DNA of 64,000 nucleotides from Paulinella micropora (lineage: Eukaryota > Cercozoa > Imbricatea > Euglyphida > Paulinellidae), in NCBI GenBank assembly GCA_019918135.1, contig WBZZ01003534.1, positions 90,001-154,000 of the forward strand. The letters are read 5' to 3'. The notes under the pieces were generated by a model. That model was given only the letters and a program-made list of their open reading frames with translations. It was not told the origin of the DNA and made no database searches. Numbering within the stretch: the first letter of the stretch is position 1; the number at the start of each line of letters is the position of its first letter. Position numbers and translations under genes: made by a program. Shown here one piece after another: positions 31,080-40,158 of this stretch.

Positions 31080-32430
31080 AAACACGAGATTGAAACACGG
31101 AATCACGAAACAACGAAACGAGCAATCTATGCACAGAGCCAAAACACGAAATCGAAACACGAAAATCACAACCAAGGCACGAAACGAGAAATCTGCGCAC
31201 ACAGCCAAAACACGAAATCGAAACACGAAATCAAGACCAAGCCACGACATGAGAAATCTGCGCACAGAGCCAAAACACGAAATCGAAACGAGAAATCTGC
31301 ACACACAGCCAGAACACGAAATCGAAACACGAAAATCACGACCAAGCAACGAAACGAGAAATCTGCACACACAGCCAGAACACGAAATCGAAACACAAAA
31401 ATCACGACCAAACAACGAAACGAGAAATCTGCGCACACAGCCAAAACACGAAATCAAGACCAAGCCACGACATGAGAAATCTGTGTACAGAGCCAAAACA
31501 CGAAATCGAAACACGAAAATCACGACCAAGCAACGAAACGAGAAATCGAAACACGAAATCAAGACCAAGCCACGAAACGAAAAATCTGCGCACAGAGCCA
31601 AAACACGAAATCGAAACACGAAATCGCGACGAAGCAACGAAACGAGCAATCTGCACACACAGCCAGAACACGAAATCGAAACACGAAAATCACGACCAAG
31701 CAACGAAACGAGAAATCTATGCACAGAACGAAACTACGAAATCGAAACACGAAAATCACGACCAAGCAACGAAACGAAAAATCTGCGCACACAGCCAAAA
31801 CACGAAATCGAAACACGAAATCAAGACCAAGCCACGACATGAGAAATCTGCGCACAGAGCCAAAACACGAAATCGAAACACGAAATCGCGACGAAGCAAC
31901 GAAACGAGCAATCTGCACACACAGCCAGAACACGAAATCGAAACACGAAATCGCGACCAAGCAACGAAACGAGCAATCTGCACACACAGCCAGAACACGA
32001 AATCGAAACACGAACATCACGACCAAGCAACGAGAAATCGAAACACGAAATCAAGACCAAGCCACGACATGAGAAATCTGTGCACAGAGCCAAAACACGA
32101 AATCGAAACACGAAATCAAGACCAAGGCACGAAACGAGAACTCTGCGCACACAGCCAAAACACAAAATTGAAACACGAAATCGCGACGAAGTAAGGAAAC
32201 GAGAAATCTGCACACACAGCCAGAACACGAAATCGAAACGCAAAAATCACGACCAAGCAACGAAACGAGAAATCTGCACATAGAACGCAAACACGAAATC
32301 TGCACACACAGCCAGAACACGAAATCGAAGCACGAAACGAGAAATCAGTGCACACACAGCCAAAACACGAAATCGAAACACTCACGAAATCACTGCCAAA
32401 CGACGAAACGAAAAATCTATGCCCAGAACG
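31080..32430. repeat. ~66-bp minisatellite, about 20 copies
   Basis: The unit contains ACACGAAATCGAAACACGAA, then AACGAGAAATCTG and CACACAGCCA, and repeats from about 31080 to 32430. Units vary slightly (AAGACCAAGCCACGA versus ACGACCAAGCAACGA). The period is close to a multiple of three and the unit has no stops in several frames, so long frames appear on both strands (316 and 240 codons +, 229 codons -). These are most simply a by-product of the repeat. The array is bounded by acceptor-like TTCATCTTGTAG near 30850 on the left. Confidence 0.9.
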
Positions 32431-33477
32431 AAACACACGAAATCAAAATACGAAATCAAAAACGAGAAACCAAGACAGGGAATCAACACAGGAAGTCTGA
32501 GACAAAAAAAAATGAAAGCACAAGACGAAATCAGGAGACCTGAACGAAAAAGGAAGGCTCTTGGCTCGAGCACAACTTTCTCTTGGTTAAACAAATATTA
32601 TTTGGCAATGAGAGCCACCGCAAAATACCCAAAAAATGAGTCGCAAATTTTATGTGCACATTGTTTAGGACCGTAAACGGAGACATGACGTGATGTGCAC
32701 GCGGGTTCGACAATACGTTACGTGATGTGCACGCGGGCTCGACAAGGCAGCCGGAAACGGTTTTACCTTGCGAAAACAGTTTTTCCGGGGCGATCCCATG
32801 TGCAGACTCCTTTGCGAAACGACACTCTCTCAAGATTGCAACACCTAAGCAGTGCCTGAGAATTCGCTGCAACGTATTCGCCTCTGATAGGAGGGCTGCC
32901 TCCGCAGTCTGGAAGGTCTAAGCACAGAAAAAAAAGGTTCTGCAGTCAAAAAAAACGTACTCTAGGTACTTGACATTGCGCATTCTAGCTTTGCAAAAAA
33001 TATGATTGTACCTCCAAGAGTTGGTTGGCGTTAAGATCCAACGCGCCAATGACCAGCCTCTTCACTAGCAAAACAGCAAGCTATCCCTGTAAGTCTTGCT
33101 GCTCACAGCAAGAGCAAGGATGAGTTGTGAGCTTACAGGGATAGCTTGTCTTAATGACGGAAGGTTCTTTTGTAACCGTTAACGGGTTCTGCATAAGTTG
33201 CTCGCTCTTTGAGAGACCGCCCTTTGCTTTTAGTGTGTATCTGCCCCTTTTTTGTGTGCTGCGCACAAAGGAAGCAAGCTCTCCCCCCAAAAAAAACGGC
33301 TCGTTTCATGTTCTTGCTTATACTTGCAGACGGTTCTTGCATCATCCAATTGAGTACAATGCTCTGGAACTGGTTTGAAAATACACTTCTTTTAAGTACT
33401 TATCTGTGAGTGCTCGGGGGGCGGCCTCCCCCGAGTGCGTGTTCGCACAACATAAAAAAGCCTTACACACTTTGTTC
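32431..33477. other. Intergenic region, one double hairpin
   Basis: No gene supported. A short direct repeat (ACGTGATGTGCACGCGGG) occurs at about 32687 and 32721. A perfect double hairpin is listed separately at 33077-33148, and CTCGGGGG/CCCCCGAG at 33413-33435 lies just before the next gene, followed by a TATA-like CATAAAAAAG. Confidence 0.5.
33077..33148. repeat. Perfect double hairpin, 17-bp outer stem
   Basis: CAAGCTATCCCTGTAAG (33077-33093) pairs exactly with CTTACAGGGATAGCTTG (33132-33148). Inside, CTTGCTG (33095-33101) pairs with CAGCAAG (33106-33112) around CTCA. No coding sequence overlaps it. Confidence 0.85.
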
Positions 33478-35091
33478 ATGAGGCAACGCAGACGCGCTGT
33501 AGCAAAGCACCTGCTGCCATCGTCGACGGCCGAGGGGGAGGCTGATGATGCGTCCCGGGCTAGAGCGCGCCGTGCTGCCAATCGCATGACTGCACGAGAT
33601 CACCTCCTCCTAGCAGTTACGCAGCGAGGGCGCAAGATTCGCAGCCGCCCTTTCACGGTGTCGAACTTGACCCCTGCCTTACAAACGCCCGGGGCGCAGC
33701 GTGGGCGACGACGACGCTGTGGCACCGTTCCCTTGCCGACGAAGAAGGGCGACGCTCAGACGGAGAGTAAATCAGCAACTTCCGCAGAGCGCGCGCGTCT
33801 TGCTAGCCCGGAGCCGCACTCGGGTGACGACGACGACGACAAAGAATGTGATGGTCAGGAAAGTTTGAAAGGTGCGCACGAGGTGGAGATGCAAGTGGAG
33901 GGTGTGCAGGGTGAAGAGCCAGCTCTCTCACGGGTCGGGGACGAAATTAAGGGCGAGGGAGTCGAGCTGCAGCCAGGCGTGGCCTCGCCGTCCTTCAATT
34001 TGCGTACGCCCTGCGGCCTGGACGACGAGTGCGCACAAGAAGATGATCACGCCCAAGCGCCTCTGCCCGATCTCCCCCAAGGTCAGGAATCAGGTGCAGC
34101 CTTGTTGTTGCTGGCGGACTCGGCGACGCGCTCCCCTGTGTATGCCCCCAGCTCTCCTACCGCCGGCTGCAGCGTCGCCAGACCCCTGGAGAAGAAGCAG
34201 TACGACTGGGACAAGATTGCGCAGGCCACGGAGCCAAAGTGCCCCGGCTGCCTTCTGCGCATAGCGGCAGACGGCTGCCACCGCTGCGTCAGCTGCGACC
34301 GTGCCACCCACCCGTTCGACGCCTGCTCTGTGGCCATCGGCGAGGAGGGCCATGGGCAGGCGCGCATGTGTGTGCCTTGCAACCAGGCTCAGCACGCCGA
34401 GGCCAAACACCAGCGCCAGCAGCAGCACCAGAAGCAACAGCAGCCGCAGCAGCAGCAGCGCCCGCCCGCGGCCCCGCGCAAGCCTTCGCGCTTCAACGTT
34501 TTACAGGGAGCCTTACCCAACTCGTACAAAGCTGAGGTCAACCAGGCCCGCCTCGTCCTGGAGCAAGGAAAATCTCTGTCCTCTCGTCGGATCTGGCGCG
34601 CCTCAGAGAAGAAGTGGCTTTGCCTGCGCAAGTCATGCCTGCGCGCCAACGAGTACGTCATACTCCCAGACGGGAAGGAGCAGCCGTGCCAGAACTGCGC
34701 CACGCCCATGCAGTACAGCAGGAGCCGGGACCCCACGGGCTACAAGTGGGGGACGACTCGCTACACCTGCGCTACCTACGGCTGCAAGGCGGTGGCGACT
34801 ACTTTCTGCATGCCCAGCTGGGAGTGCTTCTGCAGCGCCTGCGGCGTGGTGGAGCTGCAAGCTGCCGCTGCTTACATAAACAGTCCTTGCGTGGTCTGCG
34901 GCCAGACCAGCGTCAGGCTCAGCGGAGATCTACTGGTGCCACTTTGCTCTGATTGCCCCGTGCCCGTGCCCGACTCGGAGAGGCTGCAAGCGGCGGAACC
35001 CCGTGCCCCCTCTCAGCCCCGCACACGCGCAGGCGAAGAAGAAGTAGAAGAAGAAGAGCTCCAGGAGGATGACAACACTGACTCCGATTAA
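33478..35091 (+). CDS. Cys-rich multi-zinc-finger-like protein, 537 aa (copy 1)
   Basis: ATG at 33478 (MRQRRRAVAKHLLPSS). N-terminal basic region, then an acidic, disordered stretch (DDDDDKECDGQES). Four Cys-rich blocks follow: KCPGCLLRIAADGCHRCVSC with THPFDAC and CVPC; a Gln/His-rich linker; WLCLRKSCLRANEY with CQNC; YTCATYGC with ECFCSACG; then CVVCGQTSVRLSGDLLVPLC. It ends in an acidic tail (EEEVEEEELQEDDNTDSD). The spacing implies about four or five zinc sites, for nucleic-acid or protein binding. A shorter broken duplicate lies at 38840-40021. The shared 3'-end motif follows at 35297. Uninterrupted frame; family not recognised. Confidence 0.75.
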   Translation: MRQRRRAVAKHLLPSSTAEGEADDASRARARRAANRMTARDHLLLAVTQRGRKIRSRPFTVSNLTPALQTPGAQRGRRRRCGTVPLPTKKGDAQTESKSATSAERARLASPEPHSGDDDDDKECDGQESLKGAHEVEMQVEGVQGEEPALSRVGDEIKGEGVELQPGVASPSFNLRTPCGLDDECAQEDDHAQAPLPDLPQGQESGAALLLLADSATRSPVYAPSSPTAGCSVARPLEKKQYDWDKIAQATEPKCPGCLLRIAADGCHRCVSCDRATHPFDACSVAIGEEGHGQARMCVPCNQAQHAEAKHQRQQQHQKQQQPQQQQRPPAAPRKPSRFNVLQGALPNSYKAEVNQARLVLEQGKSLSSRRIWRASEKKWLCLRKSCLRANEYVILPDGKEQPCQNCATPMQYSRSRDPTGYKWGTTRYTCATYGCKAVATTFCMPSWECFCSACGVVELQAAAAYINSPCVVCGQTSVRLSGDLLVPLCSDCPVPVPDSERLQAAEPRAPSQPRTRAGEEEVEEEELQEDDNTDSD

Positions 35092-35296
35092 AGTGGGGGG
35101 GGGGGGAGGGAGAGTCAATGCTTGTTTCCTTAAGGTCTTTTAATTCAATCAATAAAATGTCTTTGCTCCCCTTGGGTGTTACTAGAAAAGTAAAAGAAAC
35201 TCCTTTTTTGAAAAAAATACAAGCTGTGCTGCGCGTGACTCGTTGCCCGCAGTGTTTTTTTGGGGTGCTATCTACGGCTATTTGTGTGCTGAGAAT

Positions 35297-35356
35297 GTAC
35301 AAAAAAGAAATAATAAAAAAATCACTGACAAAGTTTTAATCTTGGCACTGAAAACT
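35297..35356 (+). terminator. Shared 3'-end motif, copy D
   Basis: GTACAAAAAAGAAATAATAA, then ACTGACAAAGTTTTAATC and TTGGCACTGAAAACT. It lies about 200 bases after the 33478-35091 gene. A weaker copy (ATTAAATCCGACAGTC, then CTTGGCACCGGGGACTAG) follows at 35375-35414. Confidence 0.6.
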
Positions 35357-36089
35357 TAAAAGGGTAACATATGTATTAAATCCGACAGTCTTAGACTTGG
35401 CACCGGGGACTAGCAAATGAAAAGGGGGGGGGGGGAGGAGAGAGAGGCGGGGAAGGGTTTCATATTCCCCACCTATGCACCTGTCTGAGAACGAGTAGCA
35501 CACGCATTTCCCCTCGTGTGCCCGTCTGAGAAGAAGCAGCAGCGGGGATATGGAAGGGGCGCGCTGAAAAAGTACAATTTATGCTGAGTTAAATTCGACA
35601 GTCAGAGGAAAAGAGGGGAGAGAAACAATGGCAGAAAGGACACTGAGAAGCCAGCCCACCGGCACGGGGTGGAGGGGGGGCAAAAGTAAGTAAACTGTTT
35701 GTGGGAGCCCATAGAGGGGGGGGGGGGCGCCCCCACCCTCCCTTGTTCTTTCTATGGGAAGGAGAGAGGAAAGGAGGGAGAGAAAAAATGGCAGAAAGGA
35801 CACTGAGGAGCCAGCTTGCCGGCTGAAGGGGAGCAAAAATAAGTAAACTTTTTGGGAGCCCACAGGGGGGGGCGCCCCTCCCTTCCTTTGTCTTCTTTCC
35901 CCCTGAGCTCGGGGGGCTCAAAGAACAGAGGGAGCGCAAGGGGGGCGGGGGAGATCGCAAAAAACTACAAAAAAATAGATGAAACGCCTCAACCCCTAAT
36001 GCCGGGCGCCCTTATTCTTTTCCTTCTCCATCCATTTAAGTTTCTTAATGGCGCTTTTAGCGAAGGCGGCTTGGCGGTTTTGTGCATGC
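35357..36089. other. Low-complexity intergenic region with a duplicated module
   Basis: G-runs at 35098, 35424 and 35718. A ~100-bp module, including ATGGCAGAAAGGACACTGAG, occurs at about 35612-35715 and again at 35770-35880. CTGAGCTCGGGGGGCTCAAA near 35903 recurs near 49560 and 51915. No gene supported. Confidence 0.6.
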
Positions 36090-36260
36090 GATATGGCCGA
36101 AAAAGGCAGCGTCTCCAGGCTTTTCTGGCAATACTGCCTTTTGCGGCCATATCATTATAGGCACACACATTCATTCGCAGATTTTGCGGCAGGTTTTGTG
36201 CTAAAAAAAGAAGAGAGAAAGAGAAAGAGAATGATAACTTACTGTCTGAAACAAAAGAGA
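36090..36260 (+). repeat. Dispersed ~170-bp repeat starting with the 66-bp palindrome, copy 2
   Basis: GATATGGCCGAAAAAGGCAG at 36090 pairs with CTGCCTTTTGCGGCCATATC ending at 36153. The following TTTTGCGGCAGGTTTTGTGC and AAGAAGAGAGAAAGAG match copy 1 (25880-26046) in reverse complement. Confidence 0.75.
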
Positions 36261-36395
36261 AGGGGGGAGGGGGAACCTCGCGTAAAGAGACCGGAGCGTC
36301 CCGTTCATTTGGCGCTCACTTGATGCCTTCAGCTCCGCCAGTTCCTGTTGCCACACTGACAGCTCCCGCGCCGTCAGGTCCTGCTGCGCCGACAT
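36201..36395 (-). CDS. Possible short coiled-coil protein, 64 aa
   Basis: ATG at 36395 on the minus strand: MSAQQDLTARELSVWQQEL, then AELKASSERQMNGTLRSLYA. This is heptad-like and helical. The end (SLSLSLFFF) comes from the repeat's purine tract and may not be coding. The overlapping plus-strand frame is Pro/Ala-rich and less convincing. Uncertain. Confidence 0.3.
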   Translation of the reverse strand: MSAQQDLTARELSVWQQELAELKASSERQMNGTLRSLYARFPLPPSLLFQTVSYHSLSLSLFFF

Positions 36396-36720
36396 CTTCC
36401 GCTCCGACACCTTTGTCCACAAGGGCCGGCCCGGCATTACGGTTCGAGGTTTTTGTGGCGCTCGGGCCTAACTCACGCGTCAACCGCAGCCACAGGGAAA
36501 CGGTCGGCGGGACGCTACATTAAAAAAGTCATTTTCTTTGTTTCTCTATTGGTACAGAAGCTATCTAAAAATAAAAAAAGAATCATTCCGGGCCTTGAGT
36601 TGTGTCTATTGTTGGCAACATGTGCGTTAGCCTTTGTGTGTGAGGCTGCGGAGAAGGGGCGGAGGTGGAAGGGAGCCACGGTCCGACGGGGGGGAGGGGG
36701 GGGGGGGGGCGCGACACACA

Positions 36721-37962
36721 CTACACAGTCTGCTCCTTGTACCACCTCCAGATTTCCAAGAGCAAGATGTACATGGCGGTCTTGATATTGTATGCACTGT
36801 CCATGCTGTTATATTGGGTTTGGCAGGTGCTAAAGTCTGTGGCAACGTCCTTGCGCACACCTGACACCACTGCGACGTGCCCCCCAGTTTCGGCCAGCAG
36901 CAGCAAAGCCTGCCGCTCGGTATCTGTCTCGGTTTGTGGGTGCGAAGCCATGTGCACCAGGTAGCGATGGGTGTCTACTCTGCGGTCTGCCACTACGACC
37001 AAACCGAAGCCCCTGTCGTACTTGTTGTTGCCATCGGCGTCGCTGACATCTAGCAACACGCAGTACCGTGTCCCGTACCTGCTGTCGACGAACGGGTACA
37101 CGGCCATGTGCGCGGCAATCGAACTGCCGAGCTGCACCCCCCTGCAGTTTCCATTGTTGTTTAGCAAAGCCCGCATAGCCGCTCGCAGATCCGCCGCTTC
37201 GTTGCTGTTGGGGTACTGTGCACTCGAGAACGAGGCCTTGGGCATGTAGCGGCTCTGATAGCATTCGGCTATGGCGGCCAAGGTGGTGCGTCCGGCGACA
37301 CATTCGATAGTACCAGCGGAGGGACTGCGCGCGGGGGCAGGAGAGGGGCTAGTTGTGGGGAGCAAGGGCCCCCCACACATGCCGGTGGTAGAGTTTTCCA
37401 CCCAGCCCGCGGCGCACTGCGCAGGGAAAACAGCTTTGAGGGGGCTGATCCACGTGGTGGGGCCGGGCAAGGAGTCTTTTTTACGCAACGAGAGCGTTTG
37501 TAGAACGAATAGAAAATACCCGCTGGGAAGCTCTCCGATGGCCAAACCCGTAGCGCAGACTTGGTCCTCCGGAATGCCGTTGACGAGCCGTGCAAAGCTC
37601 TGGTCGTACCCAATTACAGTGCAATCGCTCACAAGAGGAGTGGCGGTCTTCAGAGGGGTGGCCCCGCTCCTGCTCATCGTATCCGCCAGAAGCCACGCGC
37701 GCCGGCAAGGCGCGGCCCCTCCACCATAAGCGGCTTCGTTTGTTGAAGCGCCGTTGGCACAGGTGATAAATGCATCCAAGCTTGTACAGGTAGTGGCCGC
37801 GCCGCGCCAGTCGAGCCAGTACGGTACAGGCAGCTTCTGTTGGGAAATCGCCGCGACGCTGCTGCTGACAGTACTAGCATTAGTCACGACCTTGCAGACA
37901 AAAGCGCCGTCCACCAGCGCAGCTCGCACTAGCACCCGCCACCACCACCACCACCACACCAT
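36721..37962 (-). CDS. Cys-rich secreted or surface protein, 413 aa
   Basis: ATG at 37962; the frame opens MVWWWWWWRVLVRAAL, a Trp run encoded by (CCA)n on the plus strand and followed by hydrophobic residues, so it could act as a signal peptide or anchor. Regularly spaced cysteines (TTCTSLDAFITC, SDCTVIGYD, VCATGLA, QCAAGWV, GMCGG) and sequons NAST and NSTT suggest an extracellular protein. A Ser/Pro-rich linker (TTSPSPAPARSPS) separates two halves. The C-terminal half (YGTRYCVLLDVSDADG, DRGFGLVVVADRRVDTHRYL) is beta-rich. It ends in a hydrophobic segment (TAMYILLLEIW) and YKEQTV. A paralogous fragment lies at 38409-38876. Family not recognised. Confidence 0.65.
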   Translation of the reverse strand: MVWWWWWWRVLVRAALVDGAFVCKVVTNASTVSSSVAAISQQKLPVPYWLDWRGAATTCTSLDAFITCANGASTNEAAYGGGAAPCRRAWLLADTMSRSGATPLKTATPLVSDCTVIGYDQSFARLVNGIPEDQVCATGLAIGELPSGYFLFVLQTLSLRKKDSLPGPTTWISPLKAVFPAQCAAGWVENSTTGMCGGPLLPTTSPSPAPARSPSAGTIECVAGRTTLAAIAECYQSRYMPKASFSSAQYPNSNEAADLRAAMRALLNNNGNCRGVQLGSSIAAHMAVYPFVDSRYGTRYCVLLDVSDADGNNKYDRGFGLVVVADRRVDTHRYLVHMASHPQTETDTERQALLLLAETGGHVAVVSGVRKDVATDFSTCQTQYNSMDSAYNIKTAMYILLLEIWRWYKEQTV

Positions 37963-38159
37963 GGACGACCTCCGCCTGGGTCGCGGTTGTATCAAACCTG
38001 GTGTCTCTTGTTTCTTACCTCTATCTATCTCGCTCAGGTAGAGGCCGCGCCACGGTCTCTCGACATGTGCTGGGATCAAATAGGCGGGGGGGGGGGGGGG
38101 GGGAGAAAGCGGGTAGAGGGGTCGGGTCTTCCCCCCTTTTCCCCCCACCCACCTGACGT

Positions 38160-38580
38160 TTAGAAAGCAAGAAAGCAACGGGTCTATCTGGCCTGCCACA
38201 GCCAGGCCAACGACCATGGCAGCCTGGCCGAATACTTGATGGACCACGAGGTAGCCAGGGAGGCGTGGCCGAAACTGTTCGAGCTCATGCAGAGATATGC
38301 GCGTTTGCTCTGCCAACTGGCCCCAAGGTCAGGCTCTTGGACTCCCTGCTACATGCAGAGCAGCCCCTGTCTTGCTCAGCACCAACAGCCTTGGACAAGG
38401 CAGTGCGCTCAGGCATCCTCTCCGCCGCAGCCGGAGAGGCTGTCTGCGACAGCCTGGCAGTTCTGTTCTACCTGACGTTGTTGGCTAACGGGACCGAACA
38501 TTTCCCTTCCGAGGTCATTGATAATAAGAATAGCCGCACTCGGGGACCAGCCAGCGGCACACTGGGTAGGGTATACATCC
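38160..38580 (+). pseudogene. Unrecognised relic on the plus strand
   Basis: Protein-like sequence in two frames: SLAEYLMDHEVAREAWPKLF and ELMQRYARLLCQLAP, then TALDKAVRSGILSAAAGEAV and SLAVLFYLTLLANGTEHFPS. Both parts look like helical protein. It is broken, with about one break, and overlaps the opposite-strand paralogue of the surface gene. No domain recognised. Confidence 0.3.
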
Positions 38581-38876
38581 TTGATAGACTGGATCCACGC
38601 GACCCCTAGGCCAGTTCGTAGACCTACGGCCTGTTCGATGGTTAGGAATCTTCCTGTCGAGAGCACGTTATCGGCGAGCGCCTGGCTGCATACTTGATCG
38701 TTCTGGATGCCGTTGAGTAGCCGGCCCAGAATGTTGTCTTGCGCTCTCATGCTAGTGCACGTATTCCCGTGTATAAAAGTATTAAATTTCAGGGATGTGT
38801 TGCTGCTGTTCATGGCGGCTGCCAGCGAGGTTGCGTGCGCACAAGGGGCGCCGTGCTGCCAATCGCATGGCCGCAC
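38409..38876 (-). pseudogene. Truncated paralogue of the surface protein at 36721-37962
   Basis: The minus strand reads RLLNGIQNDQVCSQALADN, then WIQSIKDVYPTQCAAGWSP. The intact gene has RLVNGIPEDQVCATGLAIG and WISPLKAVFPAQCAAGWVE at the same spacing. A Ser/Asn-rich stretch with sequons (NSSNTS) precedes them. It covers only the central part of the family and is a fossil duplicate. Its 5' end abuts the duplicated Cys-rich gene, so both duplicates may have arrived together. Confidence 0.6.
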
Positions 38877-40021
38877 GAGATCACATCCTCCTAGCAGTTG
38901 CGCAACGAGGGCGCAAGATTCGCAGCCGCCCCTTCACGGTGACGAACTTGACCCCTGCCTCCCGAACACCCGGGGCGCAGCGTGGGCGACGACGACGCTG
39001 GGGCACCGTTCCCTTGCCGGAGCCGCACTATGGTGACGACGACGACAAGGACTGTGGTGGTCCAGAAAGCTCGCAAGGTGCGCACGAGGTGAGGATGCAA
39101 GTGGAGGGTGTGCAGGGTGAAAAGCCAGCTCTCTCACGGGTCGGGGAGGACATCAAGGGCGAGGGAGTCGAGCTGCAGCCAGGCGTGGCCTCGCCGTCCT
39201 TCAAACTGGTTACGCCCTGCGCAAGCGGAGATGGGCTGCAGGAAAACGAAGACGAAGAAGACGATCACGCCCAAGCGCCTCTGCCCGATCTCCCCCAAGG
39301 TCAGGAATCAGGTGCAGCCTTGTTGTTGCTGGCGGACTCGGCGACGCGTTCCCCTGTGCATGCCCCCAGCTCTCCAACCGCCGACTGCAGCGTCGCCAGA
39401 CCTCTGGAGAAGAAGCAGTACGACTGGGACAAGATTGCGCAGGCCACGGAAGCAAAGTGCCCCGGCTGCCTTCTGCGCATAGCGGCAGACGGCTGCCACC
39501 GCCGCGTCAGCTGCGACCGTGCCACCCACCCGTTTGACGCCTGCTCACGGCCCCGCGCCAGTCTTTGCGCTTCAACGCTCTACAGGGAGCTTTACCCAAC
39601 TTGTACAAAGCTGAGGTCAACCAGGCCCGCCTCGTCCTGGAGCAAGGAAAGTCTCTGTCCTCTCGCCGGATCTGGCGCGCCTCCGAGAAGAAGTGGCTTT
39701 GCCTGCGCAAGTCCTGCCTGCGCGCCAACGAGTACGTCATTCTCCCAGACGGGAAGGAGCAGCCGTGCCAGAACTGCGGCACGCCCATGCAGTACTGCAA
39801 GAGTCTGGACCCCACGGGCTACAAGTGGGGGGCGACTCGCTACACCTGCGCTACTTACGGTTGCAAGGCCGTGGCGACTACCTTCTGCATGCCCAGCTGG
39901 GAGTGCTTTTGCAGCGCCTGCGGCGGAACCTAGTGCCCCCTCGCAGCCCAGCACATGCGCAAGCGAAGAGGAAGTAGAAGAAGAAGAGCTCCAGGAGGAT
40001 GACAACACGGACTCCGTTTAA
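38840..40021 (+). pseudogene. Broken duplicate of the Cys-rich gene at 33478-35091 (copy 2)
   Basis: Near-identical protein segments recur in order: RGRKIRSRPFTVTNLTPA, EPALSRVG-like and GVELQPGVASPSF, QYDWDKIAQATEAKCPGC, CLRKSCLRANEYVILPDG, YTCATYGCKAVATTFCMPSW. It ends with the same acidic tail. It is shorter than copy 1 and has a few breaks. High similarity at the DNA level implies a fairly recent segmental duplication. Confidence 0.8.
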
Positions 40022-40083
40022 GGTGTGTGGGGGGTGGGGGGGGGGGGGAGGCACGCCAAAAAGGTGCGCAAAGGAATACGCTG

Positions 40084-40130
40084 AATTAAAGCTCGACAAA
40101 GTCTTACACTTGGCACTGAGAGATAGGAGA
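40084..40130 (+). terminator. Shared 3'-end motif, copy E
   Basis: ATTAAAGCTCGACAAAGTC, then TTACACTTGGCACTGAGAG and ATAGGAGAGGG. It follows copy 2 of the Cys-rich gene by about 60 bases, on the same strand. Confidence 0.55.
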
Positions 40131-40158
40131 GGGAGAGGAAAGATGCAGGGGGGGATAG

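Noticed and set aside
31035-32443. Long frames of 316, 240 and 229 codons in the minisatellite
   Set aside because: They arise because the 66-bp unit lacks stops in several frames on both strands; low-complexity composition.
33079-33148. Homing-endonuclease (I-SceI-like) site CTATCCCTGT
   Set aside because: Partial similarity only; the sequence is explained as a hairpin arm and there is no endonuclease frame.
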